64,000 nucleotides of DNA from Azospirillum thermophilum (GCF_003130795.1 NZ_CP029353.1:537001-601000); one strand, 5' to 3'; shown: positions 36,734-44,814, counted from the stretch's first letter. Numbers and translations: made by a program. The notes: generated from the letters alone by a model not told the origin.

Positions 36734-37945
36734 ATGCGCCGCGTCGTCGTCACCGGGCTCGGCGTCGTCTCCCCCATCGGGCTCGACCGTCCGTCCTTCG
36801 AGGAGGGGCTGTTCGCCGGGCGCTGCGGCATCGGCCCGCTGGGCCTGGTGCCGACCGACCGGCTGGCGATCCGCCTGGCCGGCGAGGCCAGGGGCTTCGT
36901 CCCGGCCCGCCATTTCGACGAGCGGCGCCTCGGCCTGCTCGACCGGGTCAGCCAGTTCGCCGTGGTCGCCGCCCGCGAGGCGGTGGCGGCGAGCGGCCTC
37001 GCCTTCGACGAGGCGCTGGGCAGCCGCACCGCCACCATCCTCGGGACCGGGGTCGGCGGCATCGGCACGCTCGACGACAGCTACCGGAAGCTCTACGGGG
37101 AGGGTGCGGCGCGGCTGCATCCCTTCACCATCCCGCGGCTGATGGTCAGCGCCCCGGTCTCCCACGTCTCCATGGAGTTCGGGCTGACCGGCCCGGCCTT
37201 CACCGCCGCCAGCGCCTGCGCCTCGGCCGCGCACGCCATCGCGCTGGCCTTCCAGATGGTCCGCGGCGGGGCGGCCGAGGTGGCGGTCACCGGCGGGGCG
37301 GAGGCCGGCCTGACCGTCGGCGCGCTGAAGGGCTGGGAGGCCATGCGCATCGTCAGCCCGGACGGCTGCCGGCCCTTCTGCCGCACCCGCAACGGCATGG
37401 TGCTGGGCGAGGGGGCGGCCGTGCTGGTGCTGGAGACGCTGGAGCGGGCCGAGGCGCGCGGGGCGGCGATCCTGGCGGAGGTCGCCGGGGCCGGCATGAG
37501 CGCCGACGCCCGGGACATCACCTGCCCGGACATGGAGGGCGCCGCCCGCGCCATGCGGGGGGCGCTGACCGACGCCGGGCTGGACGCCGAATCGGTCGGC
37601 TACGTCAATGCCCACGGCACCGGGACCGCGGCCAACGACGCCACGGAGGCGCGGGCCATCCATGCGGTGTTCCGCGACCATGCCCGCCACCTGACGGTGT
37701 CGGCGACCAAGTCGATGACCGGCCATGCCCTGGGGGCGGCGGGTGCGCTGGAGGCGGCGGCGACCGTGCTGGCCCTGCACCGGCGGACGGTGCCCCCGAC
37801 GGTCGGGGTGGTGGAGCCCGATCCCGCCTGCGGCCTGGATATCGTTCCGGGAGAGGCGCGCCCGGCTCCCGCCCTGCGCGCCGCCCTGTCGAACTCCTTC
37901 GCCTTCGGAGGGCTCAACGCCGTCCTGGCCTTCAGGAGGGTGTGA
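36734..37945 (+). CDS. beta-ketoacyl-ACP synthase (FabF-like)
   Basis: A 403-residue thiolase-fold condensing enzyme starting one base after the ACP stop. The Cys-His-His triad is Cys162 (AASACASAAHAI), His294 (VNAHGTGTAAND) and His331 (TKSMTGHALGAAG). Its N-terminal VVVTGLGVVSPIG and C-terminal SNSFAFGGLNAVL are standard. It would condense malonyl-ACP with an acyl group, presumably on the adjacent ACP. No ketoreductase or dehydratase is nearby, so either a single elongation occurs or housekeeping Fab enzymes complete the cycle. Confidence 0.9.
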   Translation: MRRVVVTGLGVVSPIGLDRPSFEEGLFAGRCGIGPLGLVPTDRLAIRLAGEARGFVPARHFDERRLGLLDRVSQFAVVAAREAVAASGLAFDEALGSRTATILGTGVGGIGTLDDSYRKLYGEGAARLHPFTIPRLMVSAPVSHVSMEFGLTGPAFTAASACASAAHAIALAFQMVRGGAAEVAVTGGAEAGLTVGALKGWEAMRIVSPDGCRPFCRTRNGMVLGEGAAVLVLETLERAEARGAAILAEVAGAGMSADARDITCPDMEGAARAMRGALTDAGLDAESVGYVNAHGTGTAANDATEARAIHAVFRDHARHLTVSATKSMTGHALGAAGALEAAATVLALHRRTVPPTVGVVEPDPACGLDIVPGEARPAPALRAALSNSFAFGGLNAVLAFRRV

Positions 37946-37947
37946 GC

Positions 37948-38457
37948 TTACTGGAAGGCGATCTTGACGTTCTCGCCGGGGTCGGGAGCCTCGCCGGTCA
38001 GCTTGGCCTTCACATAGCCGTAGGCGTAGACCATCGCGCTCGACGGGCTGTCCCAGTACTCGGCATGGTCGACGGTGATCTTCAGGAGGGCGATCTCCGG
38101 ATCGTCCGGCCCCTTGGGGAACCAGGTGCTGAGGATGTCCCGCCACAGGAAGCGGATCTTGTCCGGATCGCGCACCGTCTCGCCGATGCCGGAGATGGAG
38201 ACGTAGTTCTCGTTGCCCGGGTCGGCGTAGGCGAGGTTGACGCGCTTGTGGGTCGCCAGCTCATGCACCTTCGGCGAGTCGATCTGGGTGAAGAACCACA
38301 GGGTGCCGTCCTCGAACCCGGCATGCGGCAGGGTCGCCATGGGCCGGGAGTTCAGAAGCCCGTTGTCGTCCAGCGTCGTCATCATGGCGACGCGGATCCC
38401 TTTGATCAGTCCCCACAGCTTCTCGGCCGCGTCGCGGTCATTCGGCGTTCGGATCAT
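37948..38457 (-). CDS. pyridoxamine 5'-phosphate oxidase-like (general stress) protein
   Basis: A 169-residue split-barrel flavin-binding protein. The family pattern is VAMMTTLDDNGLLNSRPMAT, TLWFFTQIDSPKVHELATHK and VNLAYADPGNENYVSISGIG, with WRDILSTWFPKGPDDPEIAL in the C-terminal part. It belongs to the PPOX-like general stress protein 26 group that binds FMN or FAD; its substrate is unknown. Its stop is two bases from the ketoacyl synthase stop, on the other strand. Confidence 0.85.
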   Translation of the reverse strand: MIRTPNDRDAAEKLWGLIKGIRVAMMTTLDDNGLLNSRPMATLPHAGFEDGTLWFFTQIDSPKVHELATHKRVNLAYADPGNENYVSISGIGETVRDPDKIRFLWRDILSTWFPKGPDDPEIALLKITVDHAEYWDSPSSAMVYAYGYVKAKLTGEAPDPGENVKIAFQ

Positions 38458-38493
38458 GGTCTGCCTCTCGTTCGGTAGCCCAACCGTTTCCGC

Positions 38494-39126
38494 TCAACGC
38501 CCACCCGGTGCAAAGGTTCCGGCCAGCAGGTTCACTCCCCCGACGGCCCAGGCCCCCGCGGCCTGCCCGTCCGCCGGGAAAAAGTCGATCCGCGTCAGCG
38601 ACCAGGGGTCGATGCGCAGCCGCAGCGCGGCGTCCGGTGTCAGGTCGAGCGCCAGGGCCAGCGCCGCCCGGATCGATCCGCCATGCATCACCGCCACGAG
38701 GTCGGCGCCGGGATGTCCGCCGGTCAGGCGGGTCAGCGCGGCGGCCACCCGCTCCATCACCGCGGCGAAGCTCTCGCCGCGCGGCGGCGCCTCGGTCGCC
38801 GGCGAGGACCAGAAGCGCTTCGCCCCTTCGGGATGCCAGACCGCCACGCTGTCGTGCGACAGCCCCTCCCACACGCCGAAATCCTGCTCGGCGAGGCCGG
38901 GCTCGACCAGCGGGGCGACTCCGGGGCGCAGCGCCTCGGCCGTCTGGCGGGTGCGGCGGAGAGGGGTCGCCACCCAGACCGCCGCGTCGGGCAGGATCCG
39001 CGCCAGCGCCCGCGCCGTGGCGAGGTCGCCGGTGTCGGCCGAGGGGTCGCTGCGGCCATAGATCAGCCCGCCGGGGTTCGGCACCGGCGCATGGCGGATC
39101 AGCCACCAGCGCGTGACGGTGCTCAT
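38494..39126 (-). CDS. histidine phosphatase family protein, CobC-like
   Basis: A 210-residue protein. The phosphohistidine motif is LIRHAPVPNPGGLIYGRSD (RHA in place of the common RHG), with TPLRRTRQTAEAL, EQDFGVWEGLSHD and the second His in VAVMHGGSIRAALA. Next to cobS it is most likely the alpha-ribazole-5'-phosphate phosphatase of cobalamin synthesis, by context. The start ATG lies 40 bp after the cobS stop on the same strand. A generic phosphoglycerate-mutase-like role cannot be ruled out. Confidence 0.85.
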   Translation of the reverse strand: MSTVTRWWLIRHAPVPNPGGLIYGRSDPSADTGDLATARALARILPDAAVWVATPLRRTRQTAEALRPGVAPLVEPGLAEQDFGVWEGLSHDSVAVWHPEGAKRFWSSPATEAPPRGESFAAVMERVAAALTRLTGGHPGADLVAVMHGGSIRAALALALDLTPDAALRLRIDPWSLTRIDFFPADGQAAGAWAVGGVNLLAGTFAPGGR

Positions 39127-39166
39127 CGCCGGCCCCTCGTCGCCCCGACAGGCACCGCCCGTGCCG

Positions 39167-39907
39167 TCATCTGAGAGCCACCAGGGTCAGCAGCACGGCG
39201 ACCTCGCCAAGCTGCTGGGCGGCGCCGTAGACGTCGCCGGTCTGACCGCCGATCTGCCGGATCGCCGAGCGGCCGACCAGCAGCGCCGCCGTCCCGGCCG
39301 CGACCGCCGCCGCCAACCCGGCCCAGCCCGCCGCCCCCACCGCCGGGAGAAGGCCGAGCAGAAGCGCCAGGGCCACCGTCCGCACCGGCGGCCGGCCCTG
39401 GGCGGCGCCCAGCCCGTCGCGGCGGGCGGGCGGCATCAGCCGCGCCATCGGCGCCAGCCCGGCCCGCGACAGCGCCCCGGCGGCGATCAGGGCGGCGGCG
39501 ACCGCCCCCGGCTCGGCCAGCGCCGCGATGGCGGCGGCGCGGAGCGACAGCGACAGCAGCAGCGCCAGCACGCCATAGCTGCCGACCCGGCTGTCGCGCA
39601 TGATCTCCAGCTTGCGCGCCGTGCTGCGCCCGCCGCCGAAGCCGTCGGCGACATCGGCCGCCCCGTCCTCGTGCAGGCCGCCGGTCAGCCAGACCATGGC
39701 CGCCAGCGCCAGCAGCGCGGCGACCGGCGGCGGCAGGGACAGCAGCCCGGCCAGCGCATAGGCCGCCCCGCCGGCCAGCCCGACCAGCGCCCCGACCGCC
39801 GGGAACCACGCGATCGCCCGCGCCGCCGCCCCGTCCGCCAGCGGCCCGCGCAGCGGCAGCGGGATGCGGGTCAGGAACACCAGCGCCAGCGCCGCGTCCT
39901 GCGCCAC
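39167..39907 (-). CDS. cobS: adenosylcobinamide-GDP ribazoletransferase
   Basis: A 246-residue membrane enzyme joining adenosylcobinamide-GDP and alpha-ribazole to make cobalamin. Motifs: ALVFLTRIPLPLRG at the N-terminus, VWLTGGLHEDGAADVADGFG (the metal-binding acidic cluster), KLEIMRDSRVGSYGVLAL and QIGGQTGDVYGAAQQLGE. Many hydrophobic helices are present. The only in-frame start is a GTG at 39907 without a Shine-Dalgarno sequence. An ATG at 39972, out of frame by one base, may be the true start if a base is missing among the G runs (39911-39956). Confidence 0.92.
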   Translation of the reverse strand: MAQDAALALVFLTRIPLPLRGPLADGAAARAIAWFPAVGALVGLAGGAAYALAGLLSLPPPVAALLALAAMVWLTGGLHEDGAADVADGFGGGRSTARKLEIMRDSRVGSYGVLALLLSLSLRAAAIAALAEPGAVAAALIAAGALSRAGLAPMARLMPPARRDGLGAAQGRPPVRTVALALLLGLLPAVGAAGWAGLAAAVAAGTAALLVGRSAIRQIGGQTGDVYGAAQQLGEVAVLLTLVALR

Positions 39908-40208
39908 GCTGGGGCGGCGGTCGCCGGGGTGCCGGAGGCGGCGTCCGGCGTGGGGGAGGAGTCTGCGGTCATGACGTCCGACCTACGCCTTGGCGGCGGC
40001 CGGCGCAACGGGTTCCTGCAGGAGGCCCGCGGCGGACCGGATGGGGCGGGCCGGATCGGGCATATTGTGCAGCGCGTTTCCGGCGCACAATGCGTCGCAG
40101 GCCGGCTTCTTCCTTTTCCGGCAAGAGCTTGCCGTCATCCATACGCATACGGTCGTTGTGCGGGGGCTGCACGACGGCGCAGGGCACAGGGCGGCCGGTG
40201 ATGGTGGG

Positions 40209-40237
40209 AGTATAGCGGGTCCGGCGAAACGGAACAA
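40209..40237 (-). promoter_or_regulatory. candidate promoter for the cobS/phosphatase unit
   Basis: Reading on the minus strand, TTGTTC (40237-40232) and TATACT (40214-40209) are separated by 17 bp. The -10 box matches five of six positions. It implies a leader of roughly 230-290 nt before cobS. Confidence 0.4.
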
Positions 40238-40288
40238 GAACGGCCGAAGCGGAGCCGCCTCACGCCGTCACGCCTCGTGCGGAGTGCC

Positions 40289-40317
40289 TTGAAATTCGTA
40301 TCGTCAGACGATACGTT
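40289..40317 (+). promoter_or_regulatory. higBA promoter with palindromic operator
   Basis: TTGAAA (40289-40294) and TACGTT (40312-40317) are 17 bp apart. The space between them is filled by the perfect inverted repeat CGTATCGTC-A-GACGATACG (40297-40315). This is the classic layout for HigA autorepression; the toxin GTG lies 27 bp downstream. Confidence 0.6.
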
Positions 40318-40344
40318 GCGCTTTAACGCATTGGTGGGTTCGTC

Positions 40345-40625
40345 GTGATCGCGAGCATCAAGGGGAAGCTGGTCGAGGCCATCTGGAACGGAGCGGGGGT
40401 CAAGGGGTTTCCCGCCGATCTGGTCAGGCCGGCACAGCGCAAACTGGCGATGATCGCCGCCGCCGTCGAACTGACCGCGCTCCGGCAGCCGCCGGGGAAC
40501 CGGCTGGAAGCGCTGAAGGGCGATCGTCTCGGGCAGCATTCGATCCGGACAACGACCAATGGCGCATCTGTTTCGTCTGGCGCGACGGTGCGGCCCACGA
40601 GGTCGAAATCGTCGACTATCATTGA
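40345..40625 (+). pseudogene. higB: HigB-type toxin, frameshifted
   Basis: A GTG at 40345 opens the RelE/HigB fold: IASIKGKLVEAIWNGAGVKG, FPADLVRPAQRKLAMI and PPGNRLEALKGDRLGQHSIR. At about 40549-40551 one base is missing. The conserved C-terminus QWRICFVWRDGAAHEVEIVD, ending YH, is intact in the other frame and stops at 40625. The active-site arginines of HigB toxins lie in this C-terminal part, so the frame as written gives no working toxin. Without the lost base the frame runs on through the spacer into higA as one 235-codon fusion ending at 41052. The normal product would be about 93 residues, a ribosome-dependent mRNA endonuclease. Confidence 0.8.
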
Positions 40626-40715
40626 GGGATCGCGGATGCGGCTTCGGGGATGGCGTGACCGGGGTGTTCGACACCCGCCGCCGCGGCCGGCAGTCTCTTC
40701 GTCCCGGACAGCAAT

Positions 40716-40753
40716 GCCCGGGCCTCATGGAAAGGCCCGGGCCTCATTGAAAG
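40716..40753 (+). repeat. 19-bp tandem duplication between higB and higA
   Basis: GCCCGGGCCTCATGGAAAG (40716-40734) is followed directly by the same sequence with one change, T for G at the 14th base (40735-40753). A partial third copy (GCCTC) follows. It lies eight bases before the higA ATG. Confidence 0.7.
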
Positions 40754-40761
40754 GCCTCGTC

Positions 40762-41052
40762 ATGATCGGTCCCAATCCGCCGGTCCATCCCGGTGAAATC
40801 CTGCGGGAGGAGTTCCTGGTTCCGCTGAACCTGACCGCCTATGCCGTGGCGCGGGACTGCCATGTGCCTCGTACCCGGATCGAACGCCTGTCGCGCTGCG
40901 AGGGGCCGGTGACGGCGGATACCGCGCTTCGGCTCGGCCGCTATTTCGGGACCGGGCCGGAATTCTGGATGAACCTGCAGTCCCTCTATGATCTGGCGAT
41001 GGCGGCGCAGGCGGCGACGGACATCGGCGCCATCGCGCCGCGGGCGGCCTGA
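40762..41052 (+). CDS. higA: HigA family antitoxin
   Basis: A 96-residue XRE-type protein. It has the HigA N-terminus NPPVHPGEILREEFLVPLNL and a helix-turn-helix TAYAVARDCHVPRTRIERLS, then TADTALRLGRYFGTGPEFWM and NLQSLYDLAMA. It would bind and neutralise HigB and repress the operon through the palindrome at 40297. The gap from the higB end to this ATG (136 bp) is unusually long for this family, which usually has almost no spacer. It lies inside a cobalamin gene group, so it was probably inserted there. Confidence 0.88.
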   Translation: MIGPNPPVHPGEILREEFLVPLNLTAYAVARDCHVPRTRIERLSRCEGPVTADTALRLGRYFGTGPEFWMNLQSLYDLAMAAQAATDIGAIAPRAA

Positions 41053-41202
41053 GCCATCTCCCGTTCCACCGGACCTCGCGCCGACCACGACGCGCTTTGA
41101 CTTGCCCGGCTGTTGGGTGCAAGGTCGCGCCGCATTTCGCCAAACCGACCGGGCGGCGGCGTCCGACCGGTCAACCAGGACTTCAGCCGGGACTTCCCAA
41201 TC

Positions 41203-42231
41203 ATGAGCAACCCCCAGCCCGCCGTCACCTTCGAGGAAATCCGTGCGCTCGTGCGCAACCTGCCGGGTCCGGACATGGATGCCGGCACGGCCGCCCTGCA
41301 GCGCGAACGGCAGCTCACCAAGCCGGCGGGGTCGCTCGGCCGGCTGGAGGAGATCGCGCAGTGGGTGTCGACCTGGCAGGGGCAGCACCCGCCGGACGTG
41401 CGCCGGCCGCGCGTCGCCGTCTTCGCCGGCAACCACGGCATCGCCGCCCACGGCGTGTCGGCCTTCCCGGCCAGCGTCACCGTCCAGATGGTCGCCAACT
41501 TCCAGAACGGCGGCGCCGCGGTGAACCAGCTCTGCGAGGTGGCGGACGCCGATCTGCGGGTCTATGAACTGGACCTCGACAATCCCACCGCCGACTTCAC
41601 CCAGGGCCCGGCCATGGGCGAGGAGGAGTGCTGCCGCGCCATGGCCTACGGCATGATGGCGGTGGAGATGGGCGTCCAGCTCCTGGCGCTCGGCGAGATG
41701 GGAATCGGCAATTCCACCGCCGGCGCGGCGATCTGCGCGGCGCTCTACGGCGGCGACGCGCGCGACTGGGTCGGCCGCGGCACCGGCATCGACGACGCGG
41801 GGCTGGCCCGCAAGGTCGCGGTGGTCGAGGCCGGGCTGAAGGCCAATCCGCAGGCCAAGGACGATCCGTTCGAGGCGCTGCGCTGCTTCGGCGGCTATGA
41901 GCTGGCGGCCATCGCCGGCGCCGTCCTGGCGGCGCGCATGGCCCGCGTCCCGGTCCTGCTGGACGGCTATGCCTGTACCGCCGCCGCCGCCGTGCTGCAC
42001 AAGGCCGACCGCCGGGCGCTCGACCACTGCATGGTGTCCCACCGCTCGGTCGAGCCCGGCCACACCCGCCTGATGGCGGAGATCGGCAAGGAGCCGCTGC
42101 TCGACCTCGGCCTGCGGCTGGGCGAGGGCTCCGGCGCCACGCTGGCGATCAACATCGTCAAGTCGGCGGTCGCCTGCCACGCCGGCATGGCCACCTTCGC
42201 CCAGGCCGGGGTGAGCGACCGCGAGGGCTGA
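41203..42231 (+). CDS. cobT: nicotinate-nucleotide-dimethylbenzimidazole phosphoribosyltransferase
   Basis: A 342-residue enzyme making alpha-ribazole phosphate, the lower-ligand precursor of cobalamin. Motifs: RQLTKPAGSLGRLEEIA, VAVFAGNHGIAAHGVSAFP, ALGEMGIGNSTAGAAICAAL, VGRGTGIDD, SHRSVEPGHTRLM and the catalytic glutamate in GLRLGEGSGATLA. The ATG at 41203 gives the standard length. Together with cobS and the CobC-like phosphatase it completes the nucleotide-loop steps, though higBA now separates them. Confidence 0.95.
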   Translation: MSNPQPAVTFEEIRALVRNLPGPDMDAGTAALQRERQLTKPAGSLGRLEEIAQWVSTWQGQHPPDVRRPRVAVFAGNHGIAAHGVSAFPASVTVQMVANFQNGGAAVNQLCEVADADLRVYELDLDNPTADFTQGPAMGEEECCRAMAYGMMAVEMGVQLLALGEMGIGNSTAGAAICAALYGGDARDWVGRGTGIDDAGLARKVAVVEAGLKANPQAKDDPFEALRCFGGYELAAIAGAVLAARMARVPVLLDGYACTAAAAVLHKADRRALDHCMVSHRSVEPGHTRLMAEIGKEPLLDLGLRLGEGSGATLAINIVKSAVACHAGMATFAQAGVSDREG

Positions 42232-42264
42232 CCGGCCCCGGCCCGGTCTCGCCGGCCGGCGTTC

Positions 42265-44814
42265 TCACCCGCCGGCCGCGAGGCGCCGGATCAGCTCGTG
42301 CAGGGTTTCCGGCGTGACCGGCTTGACCAGCAGGTGCGAGCCGATGCGGCCGACCTCCAGCGCGCGTTCGGGCTTGGTGTCGCCGGTCAGCACGATGGCC
42401 GGGACGGGGAAGTTGCAGTAGCTGCGGATGTCGCGCACCACGTCGGTGCCGGTCGCCGGGCCGTCCAGCGTGTAGTCGGCGATGATCAGGTCGGGACGGC
42501 GCCGGCTGCCGGCGATCGCCCCCATGGCATCCGGCGCGGTTTCGGCCGTCAGCACCTCCCACCCCCATTCGTCGAGCAGGATGCCGAGTGCGGTCAGGAT
42601 GGTGGTGTCGTCGTCGATGACGACGGCCAGCGGCCGGTCCGCCGTGCCGCCGGCGATCAGCAGGGGCGGGCGCTGCGGCGCCTCGACGGCGCTGCCGGCG
42701 CGCGGGACGGCGATCGAGAAGACCGAGCCCCGGCCCGGCCGGGAGCGCACCCCCAGCTCGTGCCCCAGCAGCCGGGCGAGGCGCTGGACGATCGACAGGC
42801 CGAGCCCCAGCCCCTCCGCCGCGGTGGGCGGCCGGTCGCCGAGCTGGACGAATTCCTCGAAGATGGCGGCCTGCTTGTCCTCCGGGATGCCGCAGCCGGT
42901 ATCCCACACCTCGATGCGGAGCTGGCCGCCGCGATGCCGGCAGCCGATCAGGACCTCTCCCCGGTCGGTGTATTTCAGCGCGTTCTCCAGCAGGTTGCCG
43001 AGGATGCGGCCGAGCAGCAGCGTGTCGCTGCGCACCCAGGCCTGCGAACCGACCAGCCGCAGCCGCAGCCCCTTGGCCGCCATCCGCGGCTCGTAGTCGG
43101 CCTGCAACCGCTGCAGCAGGGCGATCAGCGGGAACTCGGTCACCTTCGGCTCCACCGCGCCCGAGTCGAGACGGGAGATGTCGAGCAGCGTGTCGATCAG
43201 CGACTTCATGCCCTCCAGCGCCTGCTGCATGGTGGCGACCAGCGCCTGGGCCGGATGGTCGCGCAGCCGCTCGTGCAGGGCGTGGGCGAACAGGAAGAGG
43301 GTCTGGACCGGCTGGCGCAGGTCGTGGCTGGCGGCGGCGAAGAACTTGGCCTTGGCCGCGATGGCCAGCCGCGACTCCTCCAGCGCCAGCCGCAGCGTGG
43401 CCTCCATCGCCTTGCTCTCGGTGATGTCCTGCAGCATCAGGTTGATGGCGCCCAGCGTGCCGTCGGGATGGCGCAGCGGGTGCAGGCTGACCAGCCAGTG
43501 CCGCTCCGGCCCGGTCCCGTCGGGCAGCCGGGCGACCGCCTCCTGGTCCTGCACGGGGAGCCCGGTCTCCATCATGCGGCGGCACAGCGGCTCCAGCACC
43601 GCCGCCAGCGGGGCGGGCAGCGCCTCCCCCAGCTTGCGGCCGAGATAGGCGTGGGGCGGCAGGGTGCCGAGGGCGGCGAAGCGCTGGTTGATGTGGCGCA
43701 GCCGCAGGTCGGGATCGACGACGCACAGGCCGGTGGGGGCGGTGGCGTAGAGCGTCTCCAGCACCGCCTCGGTCCGGCGGCGGCCCGACACCTCCAGCTC
43801 CAGCGCGGTCTTGGCGGCGCGCAGCGCCTCCTGCGCCTCCAGGTAGGGGGTGATGTCGCGCAGGATGCCGATCATGCGCGCCGGCCGGCCCTGCTGGCCG
43901 GCGATGCTGCGGCCGAGGCAGATCAGCCAGCGCCGGCTGCCGTCCGGCTGGTCGAGGCGGCAGCGGAAGTCCAGGTCCGCCTCCTCCCGCATGGCATGGG
44001 CGACGGTCTCCAGCGCCGTTTCGCGGTCGCAGGGGGTGGTGAAGTGGCGGGCCAGCGCCAGGGGGTCGAGCACCTGCGGCTGGTCCACGGCGGAGTCGGG
44101 CAGCGGGGGAAGCCCGGTGATCGCGCGCGACCAGACGATCCGGCCGCTCTCCAGATCCCAGTCCCAGGTGGTGATGCCGGCGGCCTCCTGCGCCAGGCGC
44201 AGGCGGCTCTCGCTGTCGCGCAGCGCCGCCTCGGCCTGGCGCAGGTCGGTGACGTCCAGCGCCAGGCCGTCCCACACCACCGCCCCGTCGGGCAGCGACA
44301 TCGGCGCCGCGACGCAGCGCAGCCAGCGCCGGCTGCCGTCGGACATCACGACCTCCTGCTCGAAGCAGACCGGCGACTGGCTTTCGCCGAAGCTGCCCAC
44401 CGGCATCTCCGGCAGGTCGCGGATCTCGCCCGACAGGCCGCCGGCCCGGAAGTCGTAGCGGGAGGTGCCGTCGGGGAACTCGGTGCGGCGGTAGATCAGC
44501 CCCGGGATGTGGGCGGCGATCTCGGCCAGCCGCCGCTCCGCCGCCAGCGCCGGGCGAAGGGCGGCCCGCGCCCGGATGCGGCCCGAGACCGCCCAGCCGG
44601 CGGCCAGCGAGACCAGCAGGGCGATGCCGGCCGCCAGCGTCGCGAGCGTGGCCGGGGCGGCGCCGGGCGGCGTCTCCATGAAGCGGTCGGACAGGGGGTG
44701 CTCGGCCGCCGCCAGGACGACCCTCCAGCCATGGGGCGCCAGCTCGGCCCGGGCGGCATGGACGGTGCGGTCGCCGGGCAGGCCGGCGGTGAAGACGCCG
44801 TGTTCGTCGGCCAC
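42265..44814 (-). CDS. hybrid sensor histidine kinase/response regulator, main part (frameshifted gene)
   Basis: An 849-codon frame from a GTG at 44814 that lies within the sensor domain. In order: the end of the extracellular sensor and TM2 (LATLAAGIALLVSLAAGWAV, about residues 56-76); three PAS segments (about 90-190, 200-310 and 330-450); the phospho-acceptor helix AKFFAAASHDLRQPVQTLFL; ATPase boxes LGNLLENALKYTD, WDTGCGIPE and GLGLGLSIVQRLARL; and a C-terminal receiver (LAVVIDDDTTILTALGILLD, with phospho-Asp in IIADYTLDG). The SHDLRQP type and C-terminal REC resemble NahK-like hybrid kinases. Its N-terminal part is in the other frame (see 44815-45548). Confidence 0.85.
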   Translation of the reverse strand: MADEHGVFTAGLPGDRTVHAARAELAPHGWRVVLAAAEHPLSDRFMETPPGAAPATLATLAAGIALLVSLAAGWAVSGRIRARAALRPALAAERRLAEIAAHIPGLIYRRTEFPDGTSRYDFRAGGLSGEIRDLPEMPVGSFGESQSPVCFEQEVVMSDGSRRWLRCVAAPMSLPDGAVVWDGLALDVTDLRQAEAALRDSESRLRLAQEAAGITTWDWDLESGRIVWSRAITGLPPLPDSAVDQPQVLDPLALARHFTTPCDRETALETVAHAMREEADLDFRCRLDQPDGSRRWLICLGRSIAGQQGRPARMIGILRDITPYLEAQEALRAAKTALELEVSGRRRTEAVLETLYATAPTGLCVVDPDLRLRHINQRFAALGTLPPHAYLGRKLGEALPAPLAAVLEPLCRRMMETGLPVQDQEAVARLPDGTGPERHWLVSLHPLRHPDGTLGAINLMLQDITESKAMEATLRLALEESRLAIAAKAKFFAAASHDLRQPVQTLFLFAHALHERLRDHPAQALVATMQQALEGMKSLIDTLLDISRLDSGAVEPKVTEFPLIALLQRLQADYEPRMAAKGLRLRLVGSQAWVRSDTLLLGRILGNLLENALKYTDRGEVLIGCRHRGGQLRIEVWDTGCGIPEDKQAAIFEEFVQLGDRPPTAAEGLGLGLSIVQRLARLLGHELGVRSRPGRGSVFSIAVPRAGSAVEAPQRPPLLIAGGTADRPLAVVIDDDTTILTALGILLDEWGWEVLTAETAPDAMGAIAGSRRRPDLIIADYTLDGPATGTDVVRDIRSYCNFPVPAIVLTGDTKPERALEVGRIGSHLLVKPVTPETLHELIRRLAAGG

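Larger units (their letters stand above)
39908..40344. other. 437-bp region between cobS and higBA
   Basis: It holds the plus-strand higBA promoter/operator (40289-40317), a minus-strand promoter candidate (40209-40237) reading to cobS, and a perfect palindrome CGGCAAGAGCTTGCCG at 40119-40134. A minus-strand frame ending at 39969 overlaps the ATG at 39972 (ATGA), but its sequence looks like a shadow: Pro/Arg/Gly-rich without a recognisable domain. No clear gene was found. Confidence 0.5.

Noticed and set aside
39969..40187. Small minus-strand ORF (72 codons) before cobS
   Set aside because: The end overlaps an ATG (ATGA), but the sequence is Pro/Arg/Gly-rich without a domain or ribosome-binding site; insufficient support.
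39970..40210. Cobalamin riboswitch upstream of cobS
   Set aside because: Only loose fragments are seen; the conserved core (GCCACTG) and complete B12 box are missing. It is kept as a question in the findings, not annotated.
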